Of a stretch of DNA of 64,000 nt, positions 24,844 through 35,102 are shown piece by piece. The stretch lies in the NCBI GenBank assembly GCA_049582805.1, contig JBAUUR010000060.1, positions 46,475 through 110,474 of the forward strand, read 5' to 3'. Below the pieces are notes generated by a model. That model saw only the letters and a list, made by a program, of their open reading frames with translations, was not told the origin of the DNA and made no database searches. This DNA is from CAVXFS01 sp049582805 (GTDB lineage: Bacteria; Pseudomonadota; Gammaproteobacteria; Burkholderiales; Gallionellaceae). The position numbers and the translations under genes are program-made. Each line of letters starts with the position of its first letter. Position 1 is the first letter of the stretch.

Positions 24844-27147
24844 TTAAAATAATTGGCTCTTTACGGCTTCACTCGGTGACTTTTCGGATGACGCAGAAGT
24901 CTTTCCCGAGGGTGCGTTTTCCTGGTAAAAATATTCCAGCAGGTTTCCATCGGGAGATGGAGATCCGTCATTATTGATGCGCACGGCCACCATGTTGTCA
25001 GGCATGGTGTAAGTTGCTTCCGGAACGCCTTTCAGAACGCGGGCCATATAGTCCATCCAAATGGGCAGGGCAGCGCCCCCGCCGGTTTCCGTATCTCCCA
25101 GGCTGTGGGGAGTATCGAAGCCCATCCAGGCAATCCCAACCACTGTCGGCTGAAAGCCGCAGAACCACGCGTCCATGGAATCACTGGTGGTTCCGGTTTT
25201 ACCGGCCAAATCCTGGCGGCCGAGTTGCATGGCGCGCGCAGCCGTCCCATGCCGCACCACGTCCTGCATCATGCTGACCATGGTATAGGCGTTGCGTACA
25301 TCGATAACCTGTTCAGCATTTTCTCCAGCCACAACAGGTTCGGCTTTGCTTAGAATGTTTCCCCTGGCATCTTCTATACGCTGTATGAAATAGGGCGTTA
25401 TGCGAAAACCGCCATTGGCAAAAACCGAATATCCCGTGACCATTTGCAACGGCGTAACCGAACCCGCACCCAGGGCCATGGTGAGATACGCAGGATGCTT
25501 GGCGGGATCAAATCCGAATTTGGAAATGTAGTCCTGGGCATATTGGGGTGTAATAGCTTGCAGAATCCGGATGGAAACCAGGTTCTTGGACTTCATAAGC
25601 GCTTGCCTCATGCGAATCGGCCCATCAAATTCACCATCGTAATTTTTTGGTTGCCACGCCTCACTCCCCGTTTCTGCCGCACTGAAAGATAAGGGGGCGT
25701 CATTGATGATCGACGCCGGAGTAAATCCCTTTTCCAATGCGGCAGAATAAATGAATGGTTTGAAACTTGAGCCTGGCTGCCGCCATGCCTGAGTGACATG
25801 ATTAAATTGATTGCGGTTGAAATCAAAACCGCCTACCAAGGAGTAGATGGCGCCATCATGGGGGCTGGCAGAAACGAAAGCTGCTTCGACCTGGGGCAGT
25901 TGGGTAACTAGCCATGAGCCTGCTGCATTCTTTTGTACTCGAATGATTGAGCCATTTCGGATACGCTGGTTTATGGCGACATTACTCCCAAGTGCATGCT
26001 GGGCAAATTTCAGGCCCTCCCCGTGGATTTCAATAAGTTGCCCCCCCTTGCAATAAGCGCGGATAGAATTGGTCCCGACGTATTGCACGATGGCGGGGAT
26101 CAGATCATCACTTTCACTAAAATCCTGTAATGCATCCTCAAGATATTCATTGTTATTGTTATCGGCCAGATTAACAAACCCTTCCGGGCCACGATAACCA
26201 TGTCGGCGATCATAGTCCAGTACGCCTTTGCGCACTGCCTGATAAGCTGCTTCCTGATCCCGTTGACGGATGGTAGTAAACACTTTGATACCTTGAGTAT
26301 AGGCGTCATCCTGATAATGGTCATAGAGTTCCTGTCTGACCATTTCCGCCAGGTAATCGGCCTTGATTGGGAATTCCTGGTAACCGTGCTTGGCAATTAT
26401 GGGACGCTGTTGCGCAGCCTCGAATTGTGAGCGGGTAATGAAATTTAGATCCAGCATCCGCCGCAAGACATACAATTGGCGCAGCTTGGCCCGCTTGGGA
26501 TTGATTACCGGATTGTAGGCGGACGGCGCTTTGGGAAGGCCTGCCAGCATGGCCATTTCGGCAACATTGAGTTGATCAAAACTCTTGCCAAAATAGACTT
26601 GGGCTGCAGCTGCGAATCCGTATGCCCGCTGACCCAGGTAAATCTGGTTTATATAAAGCTGGAGAATCTCATCCTTGCTTAAATTATGTTCGATTTTAAG
26701 GGAAAGCAAGACCTCATTAAATTTGCGGGACAGGGTTTTTTCTTTGGTCAGAAAAAAATTTCGTGCCACTTGCATGGTGATGGTGCTGGCACCTTGTTTG
26801 GCGCCGCCAGATATAAAATTGGAGTATGCAGCACGTAGCACACCTGCGTAATCCACGCCGCCATGTTCATAAAATCGATCATCTTCAGCAGCAAGAATCG
26901 CCTTTTTCATCAAATCAGGTACATCATTGATTTTGACCAGCGCGCGGCGCTCTTCCCCGAATTCACCAAGCAAGGTACCCTCTGCGCTGTAGACCCGCAA
27001 GGGTATCTTAGGTTGATAATCCGTAAGCGTCTCTAGCGAAGGCAACGTAGGATAGGTTAGCATAGCCGCAAATGCCAGAAGCAGGACTGGCAAGACGATA
27101 CAGGCCAATGCGACAAGTACTGGATAAAACCACCAGCGTAAGGTCAT
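24844..27147 (-). CDS. mrcA: Penicillin-binding protein 1A
   Basis: This 767-residue bifunctional peptidoglycan synthase of the inner membrane has a single N-terminal membrane segment (about residues 8-30). The glycosyltransferase domain has the catalytic Glu in AAEDDRFYEHGG and the QGASTITMQVARN motif. The OB-like insert and transpeptidase domain carry the serine in PGSSFKPF and the KTGTT motif. The C-terminal tail is Ser/Lys-rich. It is divergent from pilM, the common proteobacterial arrangement. Confidence 0.96.
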   Translation of the reverse strand: MTLRWWFYPVLVALACIVLPVLLLAFAAMLTYPTLPSLETLTDYQPKIPLRVYSAEGTLLGEFGEERRALVKINDVPDLMKKAILAAEDDRFYEHGGVDYAGVLRAAYSNFISGGAKQGASTITMQVARNFFLTKEKTLSRKFNEVLLSLKIEHNLSKDEILQLYINQIYLGQRAYGFAAAAQVYFGKSFDQLNVAEMAMLAGLPKAPSAYNPVINPKRAKLRQLYVLRRMLDLNFITRSQFEAAQQRPIIAKHGYQEFPIKADYLAEMVRQELYDHYQDDAYTQGIKVFTTIRQRDQEAAYQAVRKGVLDYDRRHGYRGPEGFVNLADNNNNEYLEDALQDFSESDDLIPAIVQYVGTNSIRAYCKGGQLIEIHGEGLKFAQHALGSNVAINQRIRNGSIIRVQKNAAGSWLVTQLPQVEAAFVSASPHDGAIYSLVGGFDFNRNQFNHVTQAWRQPGSSFKPFIYSAALEKGFTPASIINDAPLSFSAAETGSEAWQPKNYDGEFDGPIRMRQALMKSKNLVSIRILQAITPQYAQDYISKFGFDPAKHPAYLTMALGAGSVTPLQMVTGYSVFANGGFRITPYFIQRIEDARGNILSKAEPVVAGENAEQVIDVRNAYTMVSMMQDVVRHGTAARAMQLGRQDLAGKTGTTSDSMDAWFCGFQPTVVGIAWMGFDTPHSLGDTETGGGAALPIWMDYMARVLKGVPEATYTMPDNMVAVRINNDGSPSPDGNLLEYFYQENAPSGKTSASSEKSPSEAVKSQLF

Positions 27148-27228
27148 GTGGGCGAAAAATGGAGAGTTTAATCTGGGCTTGAATTATATCGGTTATTGTA
27201 AGATCGATAATAATCCTGCAAAAGAAAC

Positions 27229-27257
27229 TTTACTTGAGTTGAACTTATTGCTAGGAT
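27229..27257 (+). promoter_or_regulatory. Candidate sigma-70 promoter for pilMNOPQ
   Basis: TTTACT (27229-27234), a 17-base spacer and TAGGAT (27252-27257) lie 38 bases before the preferred pilM ATG. Each box matches 4 of 6 consensus bases. No other feature is seen in the 147-base gap between mrcA and pilM. Confidence 0.4.
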
Positions 27258-27294
27258 TTAAACCAATTTATACAGAAAAGTGCTGACCAGCCTA

Positions 27295-28395
27295 ATGCTT
27301 AAAGGAAATTTTGATATACCTATTGATTTATTCCATACTGGAATGCCGCCATTAATCGGGGTGGATATCAGTACCTCTTCTGTTAAGTTGGTGGAACTCA
27401 GTGAATTACCAAAGAAAAATGGTTATGTGGTTGAGCGTTACGCGATTGAACCACTGCCCAAGGATGCTTTGGTCGATGGTAACATCAATAATCTTGACGC
27501 AGTTTCGGAAAGCATAGGCCTTGCCTTAAAGCGTATGGGCGGGCGAATAAAGAATGCTTGCCTGGCCTTGCCGGCAGCGGCGGTAATTACCAAGAAAATT
27601 TTCCTTCCCAGCGGCTTGCGCGAAGCAGACCTGGAATATCAAGTCGAAGCCGAGGCAAACCAGTATATTCCCTTTGCAATGGATGAGGTTAACCTGGATT
27701 TCCAGGTTATCGGCCCTGCATCCGGAAATGCCGAGGAGGTAGAAATACTTCTTGCCGCATCGCGTAAAATCAATGTGGAAGACCGTGTTGCGGCAGCTCA
27801 GGCTGCTGGATTAAAAGCGGTGGTAGTAGATGTAGAACCCTATGCTGCTGAGATGGCACTTGACCAGATTTGTTCTCAATTGCAGGGCGGGGCTGTAGAT
27901 CAGTGTGTGGCGCTGGTTGACATTGGCGCAAACGTGATGAACGTCAATGTCCTGCGTAACGGCCAATCGGTCTACACTCGTGACCAGCAAATTGGCGGTG
28001 AGCAGCTGACTGAGCATATCCAGAATGCTTTCGGATTATCCTATGAAGAGGCCGAAATAGGCAAACGTAATGGAGGTCTGCCGGACAATTATGAGGGTGA
28101 TGTGTTGGCTCCGTTTCGTGAGACCGTGGCAAGTGAGATAGTGCGCGCCATACAGTTTTTCTTTACCTCAACGAAATATAATGAGATAAATTATATTATT
28201 TTGGCAGGTGGTTCTGCTGTATTGGCAGGATTGGACGATGTCGTTGCAACCCGCACACAGGCGACTACTCTGGTAGCAAATCCATTCGCACAAATGACCT
28301 TGTCTAGCCGCATTAAGCCGCGTCAGTTACAGGCAGACGCCCCGGCGTTGATGATAGCTTGTGGGCTGGCCATGCGGAGATTTGATCCATCATGA
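27295..28395 (+). CDS. pilM: Type IV pilus assembly protein PilM
   Basis: This 366-residue actin-like ATPase (FtsA fold) forms a cytoplasmic ring of the type IV pilus machine and binds the PilN N-terminus. PPLIGVDISTSSVKLVEL is the phosphate-1 region and ALVDIGANVMNVNVL the phosphate-2-like region. I prefer ATG 27295; a GTG at 27280 adds five residues. pilN overlaps its stop (ATGA). Confidence 0.93.
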   Translation: MLKGNFDIPIDLFHTGMPPLIGVDISTSSVKLVELSELPKKNGYVVERYAIEPLPKDALVDGNINNLDAVSESIGLALKRMGGRIKNACLALPAAAVITKKIFLPSGLREADLEYQVEAEANQYIPFAMDEVNLDFQVIGPASGNAEEVEILLAASRKINVEDRVAAAQAAGLKAVVVDVEPYAAEMALDQICSQLQGGAVDQCVALVDIGANVMNVNVLRNGQSVYTRDQQIGGEQLTEHIQNAFGLSYEEAEIGKRNGGLPDNYEGDVLAPFRETVASEIVRAIQFFFTSTKYNEINYIILAGGSAVLAGLDDVVATRTQATTLVANPFAQMTLSSRIKPRQLQADAPALMIACGLAMRRFDPS

Positions 28396-28982
28396 TACGC
28401 ATAAATCTATTACCCCACCGCGAAGAGAGGCGCAAGGCCCGAAAAACCCAGTTTATTGCGTTAGCTGTATTTTCATTGGTTTTAGGAGCATTAGTTGTGG
28501 GCTTTGTTCATGCGGCGATCAGCGCACAGATTTCCTATCAGGAGCGTCGCAACCAATTCCTCAAACAGCAAACAGAGATACTGGACAAACAGATATCAGA
28601 GATAAAGAAACTACGTGAACAGACAGATGCGTTGATGGCTCGCAAAACAGTAGTTGAAAACTTGCAGACGACCCGTTCGGAGGTGGTACACCTGATGGAT
28701 CAGTTGTTGCGCATTTTGCCCGATGGCGTGTATTTGAAATCGATCAAGCAAACCGGTAATTCCATTAATATGGTAGGGAATGCGCAGTCTAATGCGCGAG
28801 TCTCCACTCTAATGCGGGCGATAGAAGACTCGCCGTGGCTGGAATCACCGACACTGGTTGAGATTCATGCCTTGAATGAAAAAGGGGAACAGATGAATCA
28901 GTTTACCCTGAATTTCACTCTGACCAAGCAGCAACCGGAAACTCCTGCTGCCCCGGTTGCTGTAGCCAGCAAGAAAGGCTAG
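28392..28982 (+). CDS. pilN: Type IV pilus assembly protein PilN
   Basis: This 196-residue inner-membrane protein starts MIRINLLPHREERRKARK, the cytoplasmic PilM-binding peptide (INLLP). One membrane helix (about 22-44), a coiled coil, and a periplasmic ferredoxin-like domain follow. It forms a heterodimer with PilO. It overlaps pilM by 4 bases. Confidence 0.95.
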   Translation: MIRINLLPHREERRKARKTQFIALAVFSLVLGALVVGFVHAAISAQISYQERRNQFLKQQTEILDKQISEIKKLREQTDALMARKTVVENLQTTRSEVVHLMDQLLRILPDGVYLKSIKQTGNSINMVGNAQSNARVSTLMRAIEDSPWLESPTLVEIHALNEKGEQMNQFTLNFTLTKQQPETPAAPVAVASKKG

Positions 28983-28989
28983 GAATTCC

Positions 28990-29649
28990 ATGAAGTTGCT
29001 GGATCAATTAAAAACAATCGACCCAAAGACGCCTGGAGAATGGCCTTGGGTAGTGAAACTTATAGTTATGTCGGGAATGTTTTTGGCGGTAGTGTTTGCG
29101 GGAGCAGTACTTGACTGGCAGGGCCAATGGGCATCCTTGGGGAATGCCAGGCAGGAAGAGGGCAAACTTAAAGAGACCTTCTTGTTCAAGAAACGGCAGG
29201 CGATCAATCTTGACATCATAAAAAAGCAGCTTACCGACACTCAACAGTCATTTGGCGCTTTGCTAAAGCAGTTGCCCAATAAGTCGGAAATGGATGCGTT
29301 ATTGACAGACATCAATCAAGCCGGTTTGGGACGAGGGCTGCAGTTTGAATTATTCAAGCCAGGTAGTGAGCTAATTACCGGGGTGTTTGCTGAGCAGCCA
29401 ATTACAATCCGGGTCTCTGGAGATTACGACGATTTGGGGAAATTCGCCAGCGATATTTCCCAATTGCCGCGCATAGTTACGCTTAACAATATCAGCATTG
29501 CTCCGATAGCCTCCAAAACCTCGACGCCTACTGATGTTCAGCTATCAATGAACGCAACAGCCAAAACCTATCGCTATCTTGATGAAGAGGAGTTGGCTGC
29601 ACAGAAGCAAAAAGAATCGAAGGCACGCAAGGCCGGAGCCAAAAAATGA
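28990..29649 (+). CDS. pilO: Type IV pilus assembly protein PilO
   Basis: This 219-residue inner-membrane protein has a membrane helix at about residues 23-43, a coiled coil, and a periplasmic domain. It ends in a Lys/Glu-rich tail. It pairs with PilN and links the inner-membrane platform to PilP. AGGAA precedes the ATG, and the stop overlaps pilP (ATGA). Confidence 0.94.
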   Translation: MKLLDQLKTIDPKTPGEWPWVVKLIVMSGMFLAVVFAGAVLDWQGQWASLGNARQEEGKLKETFLFKKRQAINLDIIKKQLTDTQQSFGALLKQLPNKSEMDALLTDINQAGLGRGLQFELFKPGSELITGVFAEQPITIRVSGDYDDLGKFASDISQLPRIVTLNNISIAPIASKTSTPTDVQLSMNATAKTYRYLDEEELAAQKQKESKARKAGAKK

Positions 29650-30155
29650 AACCCGCCTATTTGCTAATGATTCTATTTTTATTGACCGCGTGTGGCGGCG
29701 AGGAATTCCAGGATTTAGAGGATTTTGTTAGAAACTCCGGCGCAGATATGCGGGGCAAGGTAGATGCGCCGCCCAAGATCAAGCCATATGAACCGTTTAA
29801 TTATGATAATTCCACCGGCTTGCCCAATCCGTTTATGCCCCGGAAAGCAATGTTGAGGAACAGTGGCATTCCAGGACTAAATCAGCCGGACTTGAACCGG
29901 CACCGGGAAGCCCTGGAAGAGTTTCCGCTGGATGGTTTGAAAATGGTCGGCTTTCTTAACCAGGGGAAGGAAAATTACGCAATTATAAGATCGCCTGACA
30001 ACAAATTACACAGGGTCAAGGTGGGTAATTATATAGGTCAGAATTTCGGGCAAATCAAGGCCATAACGGAAACCGAGGTACAACTCAAGGAAGTGATTCA
30101 GGATAGTGCCGGAGACTGGTCGGAGCGCATGAGCAGTCTGCAATTGGTGGAATGA
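29646..30155 (+). CDS. pilP: Type IV pilus lipoprotein PilP
   Basis: This 169-residue lipoprotein has the lipobox LLTACG near residue 15. After a flexible linker it has a small beta-domain (about 90-165, GFLNQGKENYAIIRSPD) that binds the PilQ N-domains, joining PilNO to the secretin. Confidence 0.94.
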   Translation: MKPAYLLMILFLLTACGGEEFQDLEDFVRNSGADMRGKVDAPPKIKPYEPFNYDNSTGLPNPFMPRKAMLRNSGIPGLNQPDLNRHREALEEFPLDGLKMVGFLNQGKENYAIIRSPDNKLHRVKVGNYIGQNFGQIKAITETEVQLKEVIQDSAGDWSERMSSLQLVE

Positions 30156-30168
30156 TGAGGGCTATAAA

Positions 30169-32229
30169 ATGAGATATTTCCGCAATGCAGTTCTAAACCT
30201 TGTCCGCTTTGCCGCCGCGCTATTTGCGGCTTCTGCGCTGACTGTCTATGCGCAAAACAATCCGGATGAAAATGGCATCCAGTCGATCCATCTTGGCGGT
30301 GCGCCAGGGGGTAAACTGGTGATTCAAATTGAACTGAAGAATGCGCTGGTCAGCACCCCGGCTGCATTCACAGTAAATGCACCGCCACGCATTGCTTTTG
30401 ATTTTCCGAATACCACGAACAACCTGGGTAAATCCTTGCAGCAGTTTAATCAAGGCGACTTGCGCAGCGCCAACATTGTACAAGCCGGCAGCCGAACACG
30501 GCTGGTGATAAATCTGAATCAGATGATGTCCTATGATACCCGGATTGAAGGCAACAATTTGCTGATTTCCCTGCAAGCGCCAAGTGCCTCGTCTAAGGAA
30601 GCGACGTCGCGATTTGCTGAAGCGATGCCCGGTGAGAAAAGTCACAGTTTGCGTGATGTGGATTTCCATCGTGGCAAGAACGGAGAAGGCCGAATTGAAG
30701 TTGATTTATCCGATGCTGATGTGGGTATAGATATCAAACAGCAAGGCAGGAACCTTGTAGTTGATTTCCAGAAAACCAGATTGCCTGCTAATTTACAGCG
30801 CAAGCTTGATGTCACCGATTTTGCTACGCCGGTTGAAGGAATTGACACCTTTGCTGACGGCGACAATGTGCGCATGGTCGTTGAACCCAAAGGGGCTTGG
30901 GAACACTCGGCCTATCAGACAGACAACAAATTCATTCTGGAAATCAAGCCTGTTGTCGATGACCCTAACCGGCTGGTAAGAGGCGCCCAGCAGGGTTATG
31001 TGGGGGAAAAGCTGACATTGAATTTCCAGAACATTGCGGTGCGTGAAGCGTTATATGTAATCGCGGATTTCATCAACAGCAACAACAGCAATGTACCCAT
31101 GAACATGCTGATCAGCGATTCTGTAACAGGCAATCTTACCTTGCGCTTGAAGGACGTACCTTGGGATCAGGCGTTGGACATCATCCTGCAAAGCAAGGGA
31201 CTTGATCTGCGCAAGAACGGCAATGTAATCGAGATTGCCCCGCGCGAAGAATTGGCAGCTAAAGAAAAACTCGCGTTATCGGCCAGCCAGGAAATCTCCG
31301 AACTTGAGACACTGCAAACGGAAAGTTTTCAGCTCAGCTACCAAACAGGCAGTGTCGTTGCAGCCATGTTATCCAATGAGAAGCAGCGTATCTTATCCAA
31401 GCGTGGCAGCGCGGTGGTAGATGCCCGTACCAACACGATCTTTATCAAGGATACCCCGACAGCCCTGGAAGAAGCGCGCAAACTGATCAAGCAAATTGAT
31501 GTGCCGGTACGCCAGGTCATGATCGAGGCGCGATTTGTGCAGGCAGGCGACCAATTTACCCGCAATCTGGGCGGGAAACTGAATTTCACCGGCCCGTCAT
31601 CGTTGGTGCCCAATGGGTTTACGTCTGGCACTGGGACTGGCAGCAGCGTCAACTTGCCGGGGCTCAATAACCAAGGTGGGCAAGTTACCCTTGCGCTGGT
31701 TAACGCGGTTGCAACCAGGTCTTTGAATTTGGAGCTGGATGTATCAGAGATTGACGGCAAAACGAAAAGCATTTCCAGTCCGCGCGTCGTGACGGCGGAT
31801 TCCACGGAAGCAACGATTGAACAGGGTGTTGAAATACCTTATCAACAGGCATCCAGCAGCGGGGCAACCGCAGTATCGTTCCAGAACGCGGTTCTGAGCC
31901 TTAAGGTGACACCCAAAATCACGCCGGACGATAATGTCAATTTGAAAATAGACCTAAATAATGATACCGTCGGAACGGTATACAACGGAGTGCCGAGCAT
32001 AAATACCAACAAGGTGACTACCCAGGTGCTGGTCGAGAATGGCGGAACGGTAGTCGTAGGCGGGATATATACTCAGGGCATAACCGATTCGGTCAACAAG
32101 GTTCCCCTGCTTGGAGATATTCCTCTGGTTGGATGGTTGTTCAAGAACCAGCAGTATAGTGATAACAAGTCTGAACTGCTGGTTTTCATTACGCCAAAGA
32201 TTCTGAAGGAGAGCCTTAACCTGCATTAA
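30169..32229 (+). CDS. pilQ: Type IV pilus secretin PilQ
   Basis: This 686-residue outer-membrane secretin has a signal peptide (ending VYAQN), AMIN-type domains (about 35-260), an STN/N0 domain, a secretin N1 domain, and the C-terminal secretin domain with VPLLGDIPLVGWLFKN near the end. It is the gate through which the pilus passes. It completes the pilMNOPQ operon, and a strong terminator follows. Confidence 0.96.
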   Translation: MRYFRNAVLNLVRFAAALFAASALTVYAQNNPDENGIQSIHLGGAPGGKLVIQIELKNALVSTPAAFTVNAPPRIAFDFPNTTNNLGKSLQQFNQGDLRSANIVQAGSRTRLVINLNQMMSYDTRIEGNNLLISLQAPSASSKEATSRFAEAMPGEKSHSLRDVDFHRGKNGEGRIEVDLSDADVGIDIKQQGRNLVVDFQKTRLPANLQRKLDVTDFATPVEGIDTFADGDNVRMVVEPKGAWEHSAYQTDNKFILEIKPVVDDPNRLVRGAQQGYVGEKLTLNFQNIAVREALYVIADFINSNNSNVPMNMLISDSVTGNLTLRLKDVPWDQALDIILQSKGLDLRKNGNVIEIAPREELAAKEKLALSASQEISELETLQTESFQLSYQTGSVVAAMLSNEKQRILSKRGSAVVDARTNTIFIKDTPTALEEARKLIKQIDVPVRQVMIEARFVQAGDQFTRNLGGKLNFTGPSSLVPNGFTSGTGTGSSVNLPGLNNQGGQVTLALVNAVATRSLNLELDVSEIDGKTKSISSPRVVTADSTEATIEQGVEIPYQQASSSGATAVSFQNAVLSLKVTPKITPDDNVNLKIDLNNDTVGTVYNGVPSINTNKVTTQVLVENGGTVVVGGIYTQGITDSVNKVPLLGDIPLVGWLFKNQQYSDNKSELLVFITPKILKESLNLH

Positions 32230-32250
32230 CAGAATGTTTGGGAAAAGAAT

Positions 32251-32279
32251 AGCCCGGCCTGCGCCGGGCTTTTGTTTTT
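32251..32279 (+). terminator. Intrinsic terminator after pilQ
   Basis: AGCCCGGC (32251-32258) pairs perfectly with GCCGGGCT (32263-32270) around a CTGC loop, followed by TTTGTTTTT. It ends the pil operon 22 bases after the pilQ stop. Confidence 0.92.
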
Positions 32280-32316
32280 CAGAGCAGGGTGCATGGAAAG
32301 TTCGCTACAATTCCGA

Positions 32317-32877
32317 ATGGCCGATAACAACTCAGAACGCATCAGGCGAAGTTCTGGCAACATCTTCCTTGTAGGTATGATGGGTGCAGGGAAAACCACG
32401 GTCGGCAAATTACTGGCGCACAATATGGACAAGACATTTGTCGATAGCGATGAAGAAATTCAACAGCGTACGGGCGTAACCATTTCGCACATATTTGATG
32501 TTGAAGGAGAGGCCGGTTTCCGGCGTCGCGAATCAATTGCCATCCAGGAATTGGTAAAGCGGGACAACCTGGTTCTGGCAACAGGTGGCGGGGCTGTTCT
32601 AAGCGAACAAAACCGCAATGCGTTACGCGACAACGGCATCGTCGTCTATTTGAAAAGTTCAGTTTCCGATCTTTGGCGCCGGACACGGCATGACCGCAAT
32701 CGGCCATTACTGCAAACCGATGACCCGCGAGCCAAATTAAAAAGCCTGTATGAACAGCGCGACCCGCTATATATGCAATCGGCTGACCTGATCATTCCTA
32801 CCGGCAAGCAAAGTGTCCACAGCCTGGTGCTGCAACTGCAGCAGGAACTGAATCGTTTTTCATCAGCCTCAACTTGA
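32317..32877 (+). CDS. aroK: Shikimate kinase
   Basis: This 186-residue P-loop kinase phosphorylates shikimate in the aromatic amino-acid pathway. Walker A is GMMGAGKTTVG, the shikimate-binding segments are DSDEEIQ and GFRRRE, and ATGGGAVL is the glycine-rich motif. ATG 32317 is preferred (MADNNSE); ATG 32293 would add eight residues. Any start further up falls in the pilQ terminator. It overlaps the frame of aroB, the usual aroK-aroB pair. Confidence 0.93.
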   Translation: MADNNSERIRRSSGNIFLVGMMGAGKTTVGKLLAHNMDKTFVDSDEEIQQRTGVTISHIFDVEGEAGFRRRESIAIQELVKRDNLVLATGGGAVLSEQNRNALRDNGIVVYLKSSVSDLWRRTRHDRNRPLLQTDDPRAKLKSLYEQRDPLYMQSADLIIPTGKQSVHSLVLQLQQELNRFSSAST

Positions 32878-32885
32878 AATTAGCC

Positions 32886-33971
32886 ATGCAAACACTGACA
32901 GTTGGTCTGGAAGAAAGGAGCTATCCGATACACATCGGCCGTGGATTACTGAATCGGGCGGAACTGCTATTGCCGCATTTGACGCAAAAACGTGCGGTCA
33001 TTGTCAGCAATACAACCGTCGCGCCGTTATATCTTGCTCAGGTACAAGGCTTGCTTGAAAGGCACGGCGTTAAGCTGAGTACTGTAATCCTGCCTGATGG
33101 TGAGCAATACAAGAATTCGGAAACGCTCAACCTGATATATGACGCGCTGCTCAACAATCGTTGCGAGCGTACTACGCCGCTCATCGCTCTGGGCGGAGGG
33201 GTCATCGGTGATATGACCGGCTATGCAGCCGCGACCTATCTGCGCGGCGTTCCGTTCATCCAGATTCCCACCACACTGCTGGCCCAGGTTGACTCCTCCG
33301 TCGGCGGCAAGACCGGCATTAACCATCCGCTGGGCAAGAACATGATAGGCGCGTTCTACCAGCCCAGGGTGGTGATTGCTGATACGGAGACATTGAATAC
33401 CTTGCCTGACGCAGAACTGCGCGCGGGATTGGCCGAGGTAATCAAATATGGTTTGATCCGCGATCCCTTGTTCTTCGAATGGCTGGAACAGAATATCGAA
33501 AAGCTGCTGGAACGAGACGCTGAATCCTTGCAATACGCCATTGCACGAAGTTGCCAGAACAAGGCAGAAGTCGTAGTGGCGGATGAACGGGAAAGCGGCG
33601 AACGCGCCCTGCTCAATCTTGGACACACGTTTGGCCATGCCATTGAAAACGGCATGGGTTATGGCGTTTGGCTGCACGGCGCGGCGGTGGCTGCCGGGAC
33701 CCTGATGGCAGCAGACATGTCACGCCGGATGGGCTGGATCAGCCCAAAAGACGAAGCACGAATCAAGGATATTTTCCGGCGCGCAAAATTACCGCTGGCC
33801 GCCCCTGCGCTCGGCGTGGATAAATACCTCGAACTGATGGGACTGGACAAAAAAGTCGAAGGCGGGAAAATCCGCTTCGTGCTTCTCAAGTCCATCGGCC
33901 ATGCTGTGGTATCTGAAGCACCTGCAGAACTGCTACGCCGGACTTTGGAGGCAACCTGTGTCACCACCTGA
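32886..33971 (+). CDS. aroB: 3-dehydroquinate synthase
   Basis: This 361-residue NAD- and metal-dependent enzyme makes 3-dehydroquinate from DAHP. Signatures are GGGVIGDMTGYAAATYLRG, the metal-ligand Glu in ELRAGLAEVIKYG and histidines in LNLGHTFGHAIE. ATG 32886 gives MQTLTVGLEERSYPI, as expected; a TTG at 32874 is possible. The stop overlaps the dgt start by 14 bases. Confidence 0.95.
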   Translation: MQTLTVGLEERSYPIHIGRGLLNRAELLLPHLTQKRAVIVSNTTVAPLYLAQVQGLLERHGVKLSTVILPDGEQYKNSETLNLIYDALLNNRCERTTPLIALGGGVIGDMTGYAAATYLRGVPFIQIPTTLLAQVDSSVGGKTGINHPLGKNMIGAFYQPRVVIADTETLNTLPDAELRAGLAEVIKYGLIRDPLFFEWLEQNIEKLLERDAESLQYAIARSCQNKAEVVVADERESGERALLNLGHTFGHAIENGMGYGVWLHGAAVAAGTLMAADMSRRMGWISPKDEARIKDIFRRAKLPLAAPALGVDKYLELMGLDKKVEGGKIRFVLLKSIGHAVVSEAPAELLRRTLEATCVTT

Positions 33972-35085
33972 TCTGGAGGCATATGCGGTTGACGAATCCA
34001 ATTCGCGCGGACGCCGCATCCAGGAGCCCGCTCCGGAAGGACGAAATGAATTCCAGCGCGACCGTGATCGCATCATCCACTCTGCCGCATTCCGCCGCCT
34101 GGAGTACAAGACGCAGGTTTTCGTCAATCATGAAGGGGACCTGTTCCGCACCCGCCTTACCCACAGCATCGAAGTGGCGCAGATTGGCCGCTCCATCGCG
34201 CGGCGGCTCAGGCTGAACGAAGACCTGGTGGAGGCCTTAGCCCTGGCTCACGATCTCGGTCATACGCCTTTCGGCCATGCCGGACAGGATGCACTCAATA
34301 CCTGCATGAAGGATTACGGCGGATTCGAACATAACCTGCAATCATTGCGCGTGGTGGACATGCTGGAAGTACGCTATGCCGCATTCAATGGGCTTAACCT
34401 GTGTTTTGAAACCCGCGAAGGCATCCTCAAACATTGCTCAGGGGCAAACGCCGAAAAGCTGGGCGACGTGGCGGAACGTTTCCTGCAAGGGTTTCAGCCC
34501 ACATTGGAAGCACAGATCACCAACCTGGCGGATGAAATTGCGTATAACAACCACGACGTAGACGATGGCTTGCGTTCCGGACTGCTTACCCTGGAGCAAC
34601 TCGCATCCGTACGTTTGTTCGCGAGGCATCTTGATGCGGTACGCAAGGTCTATCCTGATCTGGATGACCGCCGCTTGATACACGAAACGGTACGGCGCAT
34701 GATTAACACGCTGGTGACTGATCTGATCCATGAAACCGAAAAGAACATCAAACTGCACGCCATAAGCAATCTCAATGACGTGCGCAAATCACCACTTGTA
34801 GCGGCATTCAGTGCTGAAATGCATGAGCAGAACCGCGAACTGAAAATCTTTTTGCGCACGCACCTGTACCGCCATTATCGCGTCATGCGCATGAGCGCTA
34901 AGGCGCATCGAATCATCAGCAACTTGTTCAAGGCATTCATGGAGGACAGCCGCTTATTGCCGCCGCAATACCAGCGTCAGGCAGAAGACGATCGCGCGCG
35001 CGCAGTATCAGATTACATCGCCGGCATGACGGATCGCTATGCCATCAGGGAACATAAACGGCTGTTCGCGATTGAAGAAGAATGA
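33958..35085 (+). CDS. dgt: Deoxyguanosinetriphosphate triphosphohydrolase-like protein
   Basis: This 375-residue HD-domain hydrolase probably cleaves dNTPs to nucleoside and triphosphate. The metal-binding HD signature is visible as RLTHSIEVAQIGR and ALAHDLGHTPFGHAG, with the later Asp in ITNLADEIAYNNHDVDDG. The GTG start at 33958 is supported by GGAGG upstream and lies within the end of aroB. The order aroK-aroB-dgt is common in betaproteobacteria. Confidence 0.93.
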   Translation: MSPPDLEAYAVDESNSRGRRIQEPAPEGRNEFQRDRDRIIHSAAFRRLEYKTQVFVNHEGDLFRTRLTHSIEVAQIGRSIARRLRLNEDLVEALALAHDLGHTPFGHAGQDALNTCMKDYGGFEHNLQSLRVVDMLEVRYAAFNGLNLCFETREGILKHCSGANAEKLGDVAERFLQGFQPTLEAQITNLADEIAYNNHDVDDGLRSGLLTLEQLASVRLFARHLDAVRKVYPDLDDRRLIHETVRRMINTLVTDLIHETEKNIKLHAISNLNDVRKSPLVAAFSAEMHEQNRELKIFLRTHLYRHYRVMRMSAKAHRIISNLFKAFMEDSRLLPPQYQRQAEDDRARAVSDYIAGMTDRYAIREHKRLFAIEEE

Positions 35086-35102
35086 CAGCGGACGGACGTT
35101 CT